A DNA stretch of 64,000 nt from Corynebacterium phocae (lineage in GTDB: Bacteria; Actinomycetota; Actinomycetes; Mycobacteriales; Mycobacteriaceae), in assembly GCF_008693075.1 (NCBI RefSeq), contig NZ_VXKJ01000043.1, positions 1 through 64,000 of the forward strand, written 5' to 3'. The notes under the pieces are model-generated. The model was not told the origin of the DNA, searched no databases, and saw nothing but the letters and a program-made list of their open reading frames with translations. The position numbers and the translations under genes are program-made. Shown piece by piece: positions 1-8,623 of this stretch. Within the stretch, counting starts at the first letter, position 1; each line of letters starts with the position of its first letter.

Positions 1-97
1 CCGGTACCTAAAATCCTTCCAGATCCGTGAGCAGAGCTATGACATCGTGTGTGAGCAAAGCTATGACATTGTTCGTTAGCAAGGATATGACATTACA
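1..97. mobile_element. End of an insertion sequence interrupting the phage capsid gene
   Basis: The capsid reading frame stops abruptly at a junction where phage-like sequence gives way to a short block with three imperfect 24-bp repeats. Read on the minus strand the block starts TGTAATGTCATATCC, which looks like an element terminus, and its first bases supply the premature TAA stop. Multiple short repeats inside a terminus are typical of transposase-binding ends; they remind me of some IS481-type elements, but I cannot assign the family because no transposase lies in the window. The exact junction (91-99) is uncertain by a few bases. The window edge lies inside the element. Confidence 0.55.
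27..95. repeat. Three direct repeats with 24-bp period
   Basis: Units start at 27, 51 and 75. Each has the form GTGAGCARAGCTATGACAT, the third being more diverged (GTTAGCAAGGATATGACAT). They lie at the very end of the presumed insertion sequence and are probably transposase-binding sites. Confidence 0.7.
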
Positions 98-1178
98 CAG
101 CGCCCTGGCGGAAAGCACCAAGCAAATAGGTACCCTTTTTCACCGCGCGGGTTTCAATGGTTTGCAAACCCCATACCGGAGGATTGACCTTGATTTCACC
201 ATTGCCGTACTGGCCCTGGAACGGCCCACCAGCAAAGTACTGGCTGTTGCCGTCCTTCTTCTTGCGCAATTCACGGTAATCCGCAGGATTGAGCAAAAGA
301 GCGTCAGCCTCAAGCGGAGTAGCGTCCGGAATCAGGGATTGAGCGTCAAGCAACCCATCAAACGGATCGCCGTCAATATCAAAATTCTGAATACCCTCAC
401 GGTTGAGCAGACCACGCAAGTTAGCTCCCGCGCCGTCACCATTGAGCAGCTGGTCTTCTTCCGCTACGGACAGATCATAAATCAGCTGCTGATTAATCCA
501 ATCCGCGATGAAAGCATAATCAGCCAGCATTTCATCAGTGATTTTGGACAGCACAGCGAGCTTGGATACGCCCTCGGTAACCAGCTCGAAAGGGTTGTAG
601 CGCACGTATGGTTTCACCGCGCCCTCGGCCACGGTAGTGACCCCGCCCTCGGCAATACGCTCCGGATTTTCCACCAGGTAAGAAATCAGCGCGCCAGACA
701 AGGACGCGGAACCCATCAGGTCAGCAGCAACAAGGCGGTTGCGGCGCTGGTTGACGATTCCACGGGAGTAGGTAGTTCCGTAGCCAGTAACAACAGGCTG
801 GCCTACCCCGGTAGTGGCGTGAGCGTCATTGGCAGCCTTAAATTCCGGAGTCTGGTAATTAATGCGGCCAGTATTGCGGAAAGACTTCAACGCAGCGTCC
901 GCTTTTTTTACAAAAAATTCACCCGGAGTAGCAGACTTTTCCGCCACATCACCCGGCGCGGAATCATCAGCAGCGGAACGCGCGTCAGAAATAGACGCAA
1001 TCAACTTCTGGCTTTCACGCGCAGCCTTAATTTCCTGATCGTAGGAATTCACTTCTTCCGCATAGCCTTTTGCCTTAGCGAGGTCCTCGGCGGACATGCC
1101 GTCCGGATTGGACTTCACAAGCGCGTTCAGGTTGGCAGCTGCGGTTTCACGCGCCGCTTTAAGTTCATTCAGGTTCAT
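93..1178 (-). pseudogene. HK97-type major capsid protein, 3' end lost to an IS
   Basis: The 361 residues follow the HK97 major capsid plan: a charged, helical N-terminal scaffold-like part (about 1-95, rich in Ala/Glu/Lys), then the capsid fold with GDPFDGLLDAQSLIPDA in the middle and a C-terminal segment ending LLGAFRQGAV. In the family the strand that begins GAFRQGA continues for roughly 30 to 40 more residues, so this protein lacks its last strands. The stop is contributed by the insertion-sequence end. The start overlaps the 3' end of the protease gene by 14 bases, as expected for a head operon. A phage with this allele should not assemble normal capsids, so the prophage is probably defective. 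Confidence 0.85.
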
Positions 1179-2310
1179 TACAGGCCCCTTTCAAGAGCAG
1201 TAGTTCAGCACGTGCCAGGCGGGCGCGCGCTAAGGATTTTTCTTTTTCCACTGATTTTTCAGCAGAAACAGCACGCCCGCCGGGCGCACTTAGTTCATCG
1301 GCAGCTTTAGCAAATAGCAACGCTAAAGCCCCCCGGTCAGAATCGGAAAAATTATCGGCTTGCTTCACAGCAGTCGACACCAATTCAGCCGCAGACTTCA
1401 CGGCCAAAATTTCAGATTCCTCATTGGCGGGAATCCCCACCACAGACACCTCGATAAGTTTCAGACGCGTAAGTTCACGTACCTGTTCCCCATCGACTTC
1501 CCCCAGCTTGCTATCAAGAGTCCGATAAGCGAACGACATCTTTTTCAGCCGCTTATCCTTTATCAGCCGGTGAACCTGCGCCGCTTTAGGATTATCCAAA
1601 TCCAGGCGCGCAGTAATCCGCAAACCTTTTTCATCTTCCACGGCCTCGGATACCGCCCCGATATTGGAGAATGGATCCGAAAAATCATGCCCGTAAAGCA
1701 GCGGAATATTATCCCCGGATTGTTCCCATTCTTTCAGCGACTCCGCGAACGCGCCCCGGCGGACCACATCACCGTAGCTATCTACATTGTCGAACACGGA
1801 CGCGTAAGCAACGATTTCCCCGGTATCCCCCGGGGAATCATCACCGGCCTTAAATTCAACATCAAAATTCTTAATCACCGAATCATCACCACCTTTCAAA
1901 TTTTCTGGGATTTTCGGAGGGGCGGCGTACCACGCATTTATGCGCGCCACAGTGCCCGGCGGCCGCCCATCTTCCGCCGCGCGCGCCAAACACGTTTCTT
2001 TCCCCGGGTCCAAAATATGCAGCTGCGCGCCCAAGGCGGCAAACCTTTCCACCATCGACTGCGGCGGATTAGCATGGATAAGCCAAACATCACCCGGCTC
2101 CGTTTCCGGATCCAACAGCCACCCAACAAAACCACGGCGCATAGCCACAACCGGATCCAACACTTCCCGGGCGGGGTCATGGCCCACATCACCACCGGCA
2201 ACCGTGCTGGCTACTAAATCGAAATCAAACCGGGGCGTGCCAAACGGCGCGGATTCAGCTACAAAAGTTGACTTCCCGGAACACGGCGGCCCCATCACAA
2301 GGTGAATCAT
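1165..2310 (-). CDS. P-loop kinase-like domain fused to HK97-family prohead protease
   Basis: The protein has two parts. Residues 1 to about 135 form a P-loop NTPase: Walker A GPPCSGKST near residue 7, then a DFD segment, and an ARAAEDGRP stretch that looks like the arginine-rich lid of small kinases. Residues about 145-310 are a prohead protease of the HK97/S78 type, with GEIVAYASVFDNVDSYGD, the conserved His in LLYGHD (about 208), the Ser in KKMSFAYRTLD (about 259) and IEVSVVGIPANEES. The C-terminus is charged and Ala-rich. Proteases of this family are normally about 200 residues, so the N-terminal NTPase is an added module. GTG at 2313 is an alternative start. It lies between the RapZ-C-like gene and the capsid gene, in the normal place for a maturation protease. 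Confidence 0.85.
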   Translation of the reverse strand: MIHLVMGPPCSGKSTFVAESAPFGTPRFDFDLVASTVAGGDVGHDPAREVLDPVVAMRRGFVGWLLDPETEPGDVWLIHANPPQSMVERFAALGAQLHILDPGKETCLARAAEDGRPPGTVARINAWYAAPPKIPENLKGGDDSVIKNFDVEFKAGDDSPGDTGEIVAYASVFDNVDSYGDVVRRGAFAESLKEWEQSGDNIPLLYGHDFSDPFSNIGAVSEAVEDEKGLRITARLDLDNPKAAQVHRLIKDKRLKKMSFAYRTLDSKLGEVDGEQVRELTRLKLIEVSVVGIPANEESEILAVKSAAELVSTAVKQADNFSDSDRGALALLFAKAADELSAPGGRAVSAEKSVEKEKSLARARLARAELLLLKGACNEPE

Positions 2311-2663
2311 CACGCCCCCTCCGGTAAATCACGGTGAACAACGGCCACGTCCCGGCAATCTTGGCGAAAAATAGCGGCCACATATTCCGCCGCGAACACG
2401 CTGCGATGAAACCCGGCGGAGCACACAAACACCACGCGGACATCATCACGCAGCTGCGACATCAGGCGAGTGGTGAGGTACGCAGATTGCAAAAAATCTT
2501 CCACCAAGGGATTAGCCTCGATAATGATTTCACCCACGCGCGGGTCAGTTCCCGGCGTATCAAGAACCACCGGGGACGGGTCCGGGATGTTCAAGCAATT
2601 GATTACCAAATCCGCCGGGGGCGGGTCTTGCACGGTATGACCGCAGGAAATCAATTCAATCAT
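2310..2663 (-). CDS. RapZ C-terminal-domain-like phage protein
   Basis: This 117-residue protein resembles the C-terminal domain of RapZ, the RNA-binding adapter of enterobacteria: a beta strand followed by VVFVCSAGFHRSVFAAEYV (residues 77-95), corresponding to the GCTGGxHRSV loop of RapZ, and DVAVVHRDL near the end, corresponding to its Arg-His-Arg strand. RapZ itself joins an N-terminal P-loop domain to this domain; here the next gene downstream starts with a P-loop domain, so the two halves are neighbours in reversed order. It overlaps the portal gene by 4 bases. Its role in the phage is unknown; RNA or sugar-phosphate binding is an inference from the family only. Confidence 0.65.
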   Translation of the reverse strand: MIELISCGHTVQDPPPADLVINCLNIPDPSPVVLDTPGTDPRVGEIIIEANPLVEDFLQSAYLTTRLMSQLRDDVRVVFVCSAGFHRSVFAAEYVAAIFRQDCRDVAVVHRDLPEGA

Positions 2664-3910
2664 TCCGCACCTCCTGGGGGTTCATCATTTCCGAAAGCCG
2701 TATTCAGCGGGCGGGCGAGTTCATCGCCCCCGTCAATTTTCGGCAAATTATTCTGTTCACGGGCCTCGTTAACCGACATCCACGGCGCGCCCACGGCCTG
2801 GGAGGTAACAGACGCACGTTCTTCAAAGCGCGCGCGTAGACGCTCGTCCATGTTGAACTCCACGTAGTATTCAGCCGGATCAATTTTCAACATAGGCAAC
2901 AGATACGCATTAATCGAGAGCTCAAAGCCTTTCATTATTTGCAGCAAAGAATCACCATAAAGCGACTGCCGAAATTCCTTAACGTTGGAATAATTAGCGT
3001 TATCCAAAATTCCAACCATTGTCGGGTTGACGTGAAACACCTGCGCCACCGTTTCCAGCGACAGCTTAGTTTGTTCCACTACTTGTTCATCAGACGCGGA
3101 CAGGTGGTGCCCCTCGTATTTCATGCCGTCCTCGAGCAGAGCAATACCCCCCGCGCCGGAACCACCGGCCGCAAATTGCGAACGCAAATCAGCCTTGAAC
3201 CGCGCGCGATCCGCCCGATCCCATTTCGCGTCCAGCGGGCGGGTAATGAACCCCGCCATACGCGGGCCGCGATTCCACAGCTGGGTTTGGTATTCCGCCC
3301 GGGCAACATTTTGTTTCAGCACATCTTTTAGCGCGTGAATTGGAGACGCGCCCTCCCGCAGGCTGTTCGGATTGTAGCCGTGGAAACGGATCAGGCTACT
3401 AGCGGGAACGAATACATTTTCGTTCTTGCCCGAATTCCAAATCGAAATACCGCTAAAGGTCCATTGATCGGAGTAGTGACGCTTAGCAACCCACCGGGGC
3501 GGAATCGGCAAAATTGACACCGGCCCGCCTTTTCCATGAGTACCGACAATCCAAATCCATTCATCATAAAGGCACAAATCCATCACGGAGCGATGTAACA
3601 GCTGCATCATCAGCTGTGAATCAGATGATTTCACCATCAGGCGCGACAATTCCGTATTACGCACACGAATACGCCCACCATCAGGCGCGCGCTTATACAC
3701 ATGCAGCGACACCGTGGAGACCTGCCGGGCAATGAAATCAGTAACCGTCCGAAGATGGGGTTGTGACTTGTAGAGCTCTTCCACCGGCATGGAATCAATC
3801 TGGAAATCAAACACATCACTAAGATCAAGCCAATTCCCAGGGCCTACCGTAACCGGCTCGGCATTTTCGTGGCTATCACGCCAGGGCAAAAAGCGGTCTA
3901 AGAACGACAC
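2660..3910 (-). CDS. Phage portal protein, HK97 family
   Basis: The 416-residue length, position between large terminase and protease, and sequence features such as PIHALKDVLKQNVARAEYQ, GGIALLEDGMKYEGHHLSASD and FHVNPTMVGIL match HK97-type portals. The portal forms the dodecameric ring at the capsid vertex through which DNA is packaged and to which terminase docks. The C-terminus, with VNEAREQNNLPKIDGGDE, is the usual tail of the family. Start ATG at 3910 is preceded by an AGGTGG-like ribosome site. No interruptions are seen. Confidence 0.92.
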   Translation of the reverse strand: MSFLDRFLPWRDSHENAEPVTVGPGNWLDLSDVFDFQIDSMPVEELYKSQPHLRTVTDFIARQVSTVSLHVYKRAPDGGRIRVRNTELSRLMVKSSDSQLMMQLLHRSVMDLCLYDEWIWIVGTHGKGGPVSILPIPPRWVAKRHYSDQWTFSGISIWNSGKNENVFVPASSLIRFHGYNPNSLREGASPIHALKDVLKQNVARAEYQTQLWNRGPRMAGFITRPLDAKWDRADRARFKADLRSQFAAGGSGAGGIALLEDGMKYEGHHLSASDEQVVEQTKLSLETVAQVFHVNPTMVGILDNANYSNVKEFRQSLYGDSLLQIMKGFELSINAYLLPMLKIDPAEYYVEFNMDERLRARFEERASVTSQAVGAPWMSVNEAREQNNLPKIDGGDELARPLNTAFGNDEPPGGAE

Positions 3911-3925
3911 CTTGCCACCTCTTTT

Positions 3926-5617
3926 CTAAAAAATCATCAGCCCATCATCATCAAAATCAACAGGAATTTCATCAAATTCATCACCCACGCCCGCGCCGTC
4001 CCACGACTCCGCAGAGTACGCAGAATCCACGCGGCCCTGGTGGCCCAGCCACCACGCCTGGTTAGCCGCAATCAGTGGACAAGGATCACCCACGGACTTA
4101 TCCCTATTCCAGATAAATACATCGCCCAGTTTCTTATCACGCACACCAACAGCAGCAGCCTCAAGACGGGTTTCCATATCAGGCGATTCAGGGGAGCGGC
4201 CGGAGTGCAAAATTTCCCCGGCGCGCAAAGAATTCACGAAACCAAGAACGGAACCGGTCATATTCGCGCCTTGCCATTCCACGACTTCAATCCCCGCGTT
4301 TTCTACCAGCGGGGCCAAAGCCGCCGCCGGGCAACCACGCACCTGCATAGCAACGCGGCCGTCAAACCAGGTTTCACGCCGAGCGTTTAACCAATCGGGA
4401 ACCCAATCGTAACCGCTACGCGCGGCAACCAGTTCGATACCCCACGCGCCGTCCGGGCGTTGCCAAGAAACAGAAATAGCTGCGGATTTACCCTCCGGAG
4501 AAACATCGACACCAACAAAGACAGGCTGCGCGCCAATATCCACCGACATGGTTTCATCAGCCGCCGCCGCCCATACGGCCTCCGTAATCTTGCCCGGCTC
4601 CAAGGATTCAACCCACTGGCACAGGTATTCGGTACGGAAATCATCAGGTGACGCGTCTTCTTCTTCCGGATCGACCGAAGACCGGGCAAGCGCCAACATG
4701 TCCGACTCGGTACGGTTGCCGTAGCCCAGGGACGGGTTAGCTTCACACCAACCGGCGCGGTCAAAAATATCGCGCTCCGGCGCAGCGGACCATTCTGCCA
4801 ACATCAGCCGCTCCGAATCAGTTTCACCCGATTCAAGGGCTTTCAGCGCCACATTTCTAAGACGGCGCAGGACTACAGATTCAGCGGTACCCGCGTTAGA
4901 AAAGCACCAAATCTGGTTACGCGGGCGCTCCGCCGTAGTAGGTTGAACGGCCGCCCACATGGCGTTAGTTTTGTGCTCGCGGACCTCGTCCAGCATTGCC
5001 AAATCAGCAGAATAGGAACGCCCGCCGCCGTTATTGGCGACCACGTACCACGCGGGCATAGTAGCCGCGACATCGAGGACCCCGGCTAAATCCTGGGGAA
5101 TTCGAGCCAACTCGATACGGTTAGAGCCGTTAGCGGTACGCATGTAAGGCACCCACCGGCCGCGCTCCATACGATAGGGCAAGAAAGCCGCCATTTCAGG
5201 ATTACGCCGCGCCATAGCGAACGCGTCCGCCAAGGTATCTTCCGCAACGGAAAGATTTTGAGCGGTGGAAATCATTTCAGACGCGCCGTCATAAAAAAGC
5301 CGCCACAGCCCAAGAATGCACATCACCAAGGTTTTACCGTTTTGCCGCGCCACTAGAACACACACCTGCCGGAACCGGTAATCAAAATACCGCTCCGGCG
5401 GGGTATCAGGATTGAAATCATCATGCCCAGGAATCGTTGACGTATCCAGCTCGAGCGCATGAATAAACAGCCACCGCTGCCACGGGCGCAGTTCCAAACC
5501 CAACTCATTTTCAGCAAAATCAATCAGGGCATAGCCCAAAGACGTTTCCGGAGTGAGCTCCACCCGGGGCGGGGTGAACAGGCGCGGGGCGGTATGACCC
5601 CTAAGCGCCGCGCCCAC
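3926..5617 (-). CDS. Phage terminase large subunit
   Basis: The ATPase-nuclease motor that packages DNA into the prohead. Walker A-like VARQNGKT lies at residues 89-96 and Walker B DLAMLDE at 205-211. The C-terminal nuclease begins with VFVGVDVSPEGKSAA (first metal Asp about 371). Length 563 is normal. The start overlaps the upstream small gene (5601-5921) by 17 bases, consistent with translational coupling. It is followed closely by the portal gene. Confidence 0.93.
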   Translation of the reverse strand: MGAALRGHTAPRLFTPPRVELTPETSLGYALIDFAENELGLELRPWQRWLFIHALELDTSTIPGHDDFNPDTPPERYFDYRFRQVCVLVARQNGKTLVMCILGLWRLFYDGASEMISTAQNLSVAEDTLADAFAMARRNPEMAAFLPYRMERGRWVPYMRTANGSNRIELARIPQDLAGVLDVAATMPAWYVVANNGGGRSYSADLAMLDEVREHKTNAMWAAVQPTTAERPRNQIWCFSNAGTAESVVLRRLRNVALKALESGETDSERLMLAEWSAAPERDIFDRAGWCEANPSLGYGNRTESDMLALARSSVDPEEEDASPDDFRTEYLCQWVESLEPGKITEAVWAAAADETMSVDIGAQPVFVGVDVSPEGKSAAISVSWQRPDGAWGIELVAARSGYDWVPDWLNARRETWFDGRVAMQVRGCPAAALAPLVENAGIEVVEWQGANMTGSVLGFVNSLRAGEILHSGRSPESPDMETRLEAAAVGVRDKKLGDVFIWNRDKSVGDPCPLIAANQAWWLGHQGRVDSAYSAESWDGAGVGDEFDEIPVDFDDDGLMIF

Positions 5618-5921
5618 GGTAACGCTTGCGGCGCGCCGCTAGTTCATTCGCCACCTCGGGGGCGACACCCCCATCATCAGTTTCAGCCGCGCGCGGATTA
5701 CGCGCCGCCGGAGTACAACCAAGTTCATTCAACGTCTTCAAAAGATGGGGTCCCAGATACAGCGCTTTCGTAGCAGACTGCCCACCGGCGGCAATACCGG
5801 AATCAATCTGGTGACCGTAACGCATAGCCAAATCAATCACGGCCTCGTCTTCCGGGCGGATATCTTGCCCGCGCGCAGCAACAGACCGCGCCACGGACGC
5901 GGCCAAAGAATTATCATCCAC
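5601..5921 (-). CDS. Small protein upstream of large terminase, candidate small terminase (actinophage type)
   Basis: A 106-residue protein ending in a basic stretch (ANELAARRKRYRGRG). The central part KALYLGPHLLKTLNELGCTPAARNP resembles a group of proteins that sit directly before the large terminase in actinobacterial phages and are regarded as small terminase subunits. Its 3' end overlaps the large terminase start, which supports coupled synthesis. I recognise the family by pattern only; the ParB-methyltransferase region is flanked by two other candidates for the same job. Confidence 0.6.
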   Translation of the reverse strand: MDDNSLAASVARSVAARGQDIRPEDEAVIDLAMRYGHQIDSGIAAGGQSATKALYLGPHLLKTLNELGCTPAARNPRAAETDDGGVAPEVANELAARRKRYRGRGA

Positions 5922-5924
5922 AGG

Positions 5925-6311
5925 TTAACCCCCTTGTCGGTAAGCAAATTTAATCACGGCGAGTTCATCAGCAACGGAATCACAATCAAGTTCCGGCTCC
6001 GGAACAGCCCCGTTATCTTCCAGGCGGGCCAAAAGTTGAGCGCGCTGCCCAGTAATCTTCAATGCTTGCGCCACGGCCGTGGAATCACCACGACTAGCCA
6101 ACTTCCACACCCCGGCCAACAAAGCGTCAAGGCGCGCTAAATCCAGGCGGACGCGAACATCAGCAGATTCAGCGGACGCAGCCTCCAAGTAACGCGCTAC
6201 CATATCTTCCACTTCCAGCGCGTCTATACCAAGCCGGTCCCCAATATCACGATACGACACACCCGCCATACGAAGATTCACCGCGCGCTGGATATCGCTA
6301 AGCTCCGCCAC
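5925..6311 (-). CDS. Helix-turn-helix phage protein, possible small terminase or DNA-binding protein
   Basis: GTG at 6311 is chosen because GGAGGT lies 7 bases upstream; the gene overlaps the end of the methyltransferase by 14 bases. The 128-residue product has an N-terminal helix-turn-helix (AVNLRMAGVSYRDIGDRLGI) followed by LARLDALLAGVWKLASRGDSTAVAQALKITGQRAQLLARL, a helix pair found in many actinophage proteins next to terminase genes, where it resembles a small terminase DNA-binding plus oligomerisation arrangement. The function is inferred from context. Confidence 0.65.
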   Translation of the reverse strand: MAELSDIQRAVNLRMAGVSYRDIGDRLGIDALEVEDMVARYLEAASAESADVRVRLDLARLDALLAGVWKLASRGDSTAVAQALKITGQRAQLLARLEDNGAVPEPELDCDSVADELAVIKFAYRQGG

Positions 6312-7690
6312 AGAAATCCACCTCCACCCCATCACGCTTAGGTTTCACGCCGGTATGCTGCTGCCAGCGGCGACAAATCACATCAACGTACTTCGGATCA
6401 AGTTCCACCAACCGGGCACGCGCGCCCCTATGGTGCGCAGCAATCAACGTAGAACCAGAACCGCCAAACAGATCCAGAACCACGCCCTGCTGCGGGCAAG
6501 AATTTTTAAGCATATGCAACACCAAATCAACCGGTTTCATGGTGGGGTGTTCCACATTGCGGGACGGTTTGGAAAATTCCAGAACCGTGGTTTGCTTATT
6601 ATCTCCAAACCACGCGGGTCCGCCACGGCCCAGCCGCCCAGTACCGCCCGGGGTGAAACCGTAAAGAATCGGCTCGTGCCTATCCCCGAACGGCGCGCCG
6701 GGGTTGACTTCCCGCGATTCAATAGCCTCGGCCTCCGCCGCAGCAACCGCCGCCGGATCGAAATCCGGAACTTCCCCAAACAGGATAGGCTCATGTTTCC
6801 AGTGATAGTCGGCGCGACCAATCACCATGATATTTTTCACCCAAATAAGGTTCTGGCGCAGCAGCAACCCCGCGCCGGTAAACGCGCCCTCGAAATCAGA
6901 GCGCGCCATATCCGCGTAAGCCACATATACCGGCGCGCCCGGCCGGGCCGCAACCAGCACAGTGCCAAAAGCGCCGTCCAGCAAATCACGCAAGCCTTCC
7001 CGATCATCATTCATAATAGACGCGGGCCCCTCTTGCTTTGTATAACGATTTTTCCCCTCATGCCGCGCCGTCTTTGAATACGACACGCCGTAGGGGGGGG
7101 TCAGTCCACACGCAATCAGCCAACCCATCAAATAGCAGGTGCTCAATCACCGAATCAGTTTCGGTTGAATCACCACAGTAAACCCGGTGGGGGCCAAGCT
7201 CGTACACATCACCCGGCGCGGAAATCGTAGATTCCGGCAGGCTAGGGACATCATCACGATCGGTTAGTTCTTCCGGCTGTTCTTGCGCGGCCAGAATCGC
7301 GTCTAAATCCGAATCGGTATAGCCCGTGCCCTCGATTGAATCGAGGTCAGACAAAAGTTCAGCCAAAGCCTTTTCATCATAGGTACCCAAATCAGCCAAG
7401 CGGTTATCAGCAGCAACCACAGCCTTAGCGGTATCATCATCGACATCAATCAGGCCACAATCAACCTCGAGCCACCCCAAAGACCGCGCCGCCAACAAGG
7501 TATGATTCCCGGCCAACACTTCCAGCGGGCGGCCGGTATGCGTTCCAATATTGACCACGATAGGGCGATACTGACCACGGGCGCGCAAAGATTCCGAAAT
7601 AGCCGCAATATTGCCCCGGCGCGGATTACCCTCGAACGTAAGCAGGTCATCAACCGGCACACGGCGGTACTCCTTGATTTCGGCTTTCAT
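6298..7690 (-). pseudogene. ParB-like / DNA adenine-or-cytosine methyltransferase fusion, frameshifted at the catalytic motif
   Basis: Residues 1 to about 95 are a ParB-like N-terminal domain (VPVDDLLTFEGNPRRGN, VLAGNHTLLAARSLGW). A linker leads to a beta-class N4/N6 methyltransferase: RVYCGDSTETD, the catalytic DPPY, IWVKN, and the SAM-binding motif DLFGGSGSTLIAAHH near the C-terminus. The frame is broken inside DPPY by a run of eight C (coding strand; 7093-7100 on the plus strand): seven would restore WTDPPYGVSY and give one 463-residue protein. As read, a 210-residue ParB-like part (7058-7690) stops soon after the break and the second half is open from 6298 to about 7146. It could be a sequencing error, a phase-variable tract or a real mutation. 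Such fusions are common next to actinophage terminases and methylate phage DNA. Confidence 0.85.
7093..7100. repeat. Homopolymer G8/C8 tract in methyltransferase gene
   Basis: Eight G on the plus strand (eight C on the coding strand) fall exactly in the codons for DPPY. A loss of one base restores the frame. Homopolymers of this length are prone to replication slippage and to sequencing error. Confidence 0.9.
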
Positions 7691-7965
7691 TGAAACTTAT
7701 CCCCCCAATTCCGCAAATCCTGCTGGGCTTGCCTAGCCACCGCAATAGCCGGGTGAGCAATAGGCCGTCCCCGTTCATCAGAAACAATTGTGCCCTCAGC
7801 AACCACACGCCTAGACGCGTCCCGTTCCAGGGCAACACATTCACAATACGCCCCGAATTCCGCGCCAATAATGGCGTCCGGATTTTCATGATCCTTGACA
7901 ATGCCCGCCCACACTTCCGCAGCAACCGGCGAAAGATGGGGCGGTGGACTATAACGGCCCGACAT
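7687..7965 (-). CDS. P27-family small terminase-like protein
   Basis: The 92-residue product matches the P27 family in layout: LSPVAAEVWAGIVKD, then AYCECVALERDASRRVVAEGTIV, then HPAIAVARQAQQDLRNWGDKF. Small terminases of this type bind the packaging site and load the large subunit. ATG at 7965 is chosen because AAGGGGG precedes it; it overlaps the end of the preceding gene by 17 bases. Unusually, the ParB-methyltransferase and two small genes separate it from the large terminase. Confidence 0.65.
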   Translation of the reverse strand: MSGRYSPPPHLSPVAAEVWAGIVKDHENPDAIIGAEFGAYCECVALERDASRRVVAEGTIVSDERGRPIAHPAIAVARQAQQDLRNWGDKFQ

Positions 7966-8623
7966 TCGCAACCCCCTTTTCATACACGCGGCCGCGACTA
8001 GCGACCCCCATTTCACACTGGAACTTAGGTTTCTCGTCCGCAATGCCCGTTAAATCCAGCTGGCTATCATCACGGAAATCACCCGCCCGGCGGTCGGAAA
8101 AAATCCCATCAACCAACGCCCGGTGCCACGAACAAAAATCTTCGGAATCAATCACGTCCATATTTTCCAGCCGCTTATTTTCATTCAGATTCATGGACGT
8201 ACGCACGACAATGTTCCATTCTTCGTTGTACAGCAGCATGAATTTCGCGTGAGTTTTCAGCGACCTAATCGAGTCCTTGCCAAAGAGCTCTACCATCTTT
8301 TCCAGGTATTCCGGCTGGCGATTAGCGAACGAATGATCGACAACCCAACGACAGGACAGGATTAAATCATCAGCCATAAGTTCCTGGGCGCGCCGTAAAT
8401 CAGCAGACGCAGCCGTCCACGTAGCAATGACCACATGAACCGGCCCGGTCTTTTGCATGAGCGCAACCAGCGCGTCAATGATCGAGAATTGCCCGAATGT
8501 ATAGCACGTTGTTTCGTGACCCTTATCGAAATCAGCCAAAGCAGCCTTAGCGGAACCGACTTTGAACAGGCGGGCGCGGTGCCTTTTCTTCACGGGCCGG
8601 GTAAAAGATTGAGCTTTATCCAA
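7949..8623 (-). CDS. Phospholipase-D-like (single HKD) phage protein
   Basis: This 224-residue protein has one HKD-like motif: THAKFMLLYNEEWNIVVRTSMNLNENKRLEN (His 125, Lys 127, then Ser 143 and Asn 145). A single motif is typical of PLD-superfamily nucleases that dimerise to make an active site. The N-terminal half (HVVIATWTAASADLRRAQEL) looks like the beta-alpha scaffold of that fold. No signal peptide or membrane segment is seen. Proteins of this type occur just before terminase genes in several actinophages; the role (DNA end processing or packaging) is not known to me. Confidence 0.55.
   Translation of the reverse strand: MDKAQSFTRPVKKRHRARLFKVGSAKAALADFDKGHETTCYTFGQFSIIDALVALMQKTGPVHVVIATWTAASADLRRAQELMADDLILSCRWVVDHSFANRQPEYLEKMVELFGKDSIRSLKTHAKFMLLYNEEWNIVVRTSMNLNENKRLENMDVIDSEDFCSWHRALVDGIFSDRRAGDFRDDSQLDLTGIADEKPKFQCEMGVASRGRVYEKGVANVGPL

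Noticed and set aside
6298..7690. Programmed -1 ribosomal frameshift as an explanation of the C8 tract
   Set aside because: A -1 shift at the tract leads to the third frame, not to the downstream methyltransferase frame. Only +1 or -2 would join the halves.
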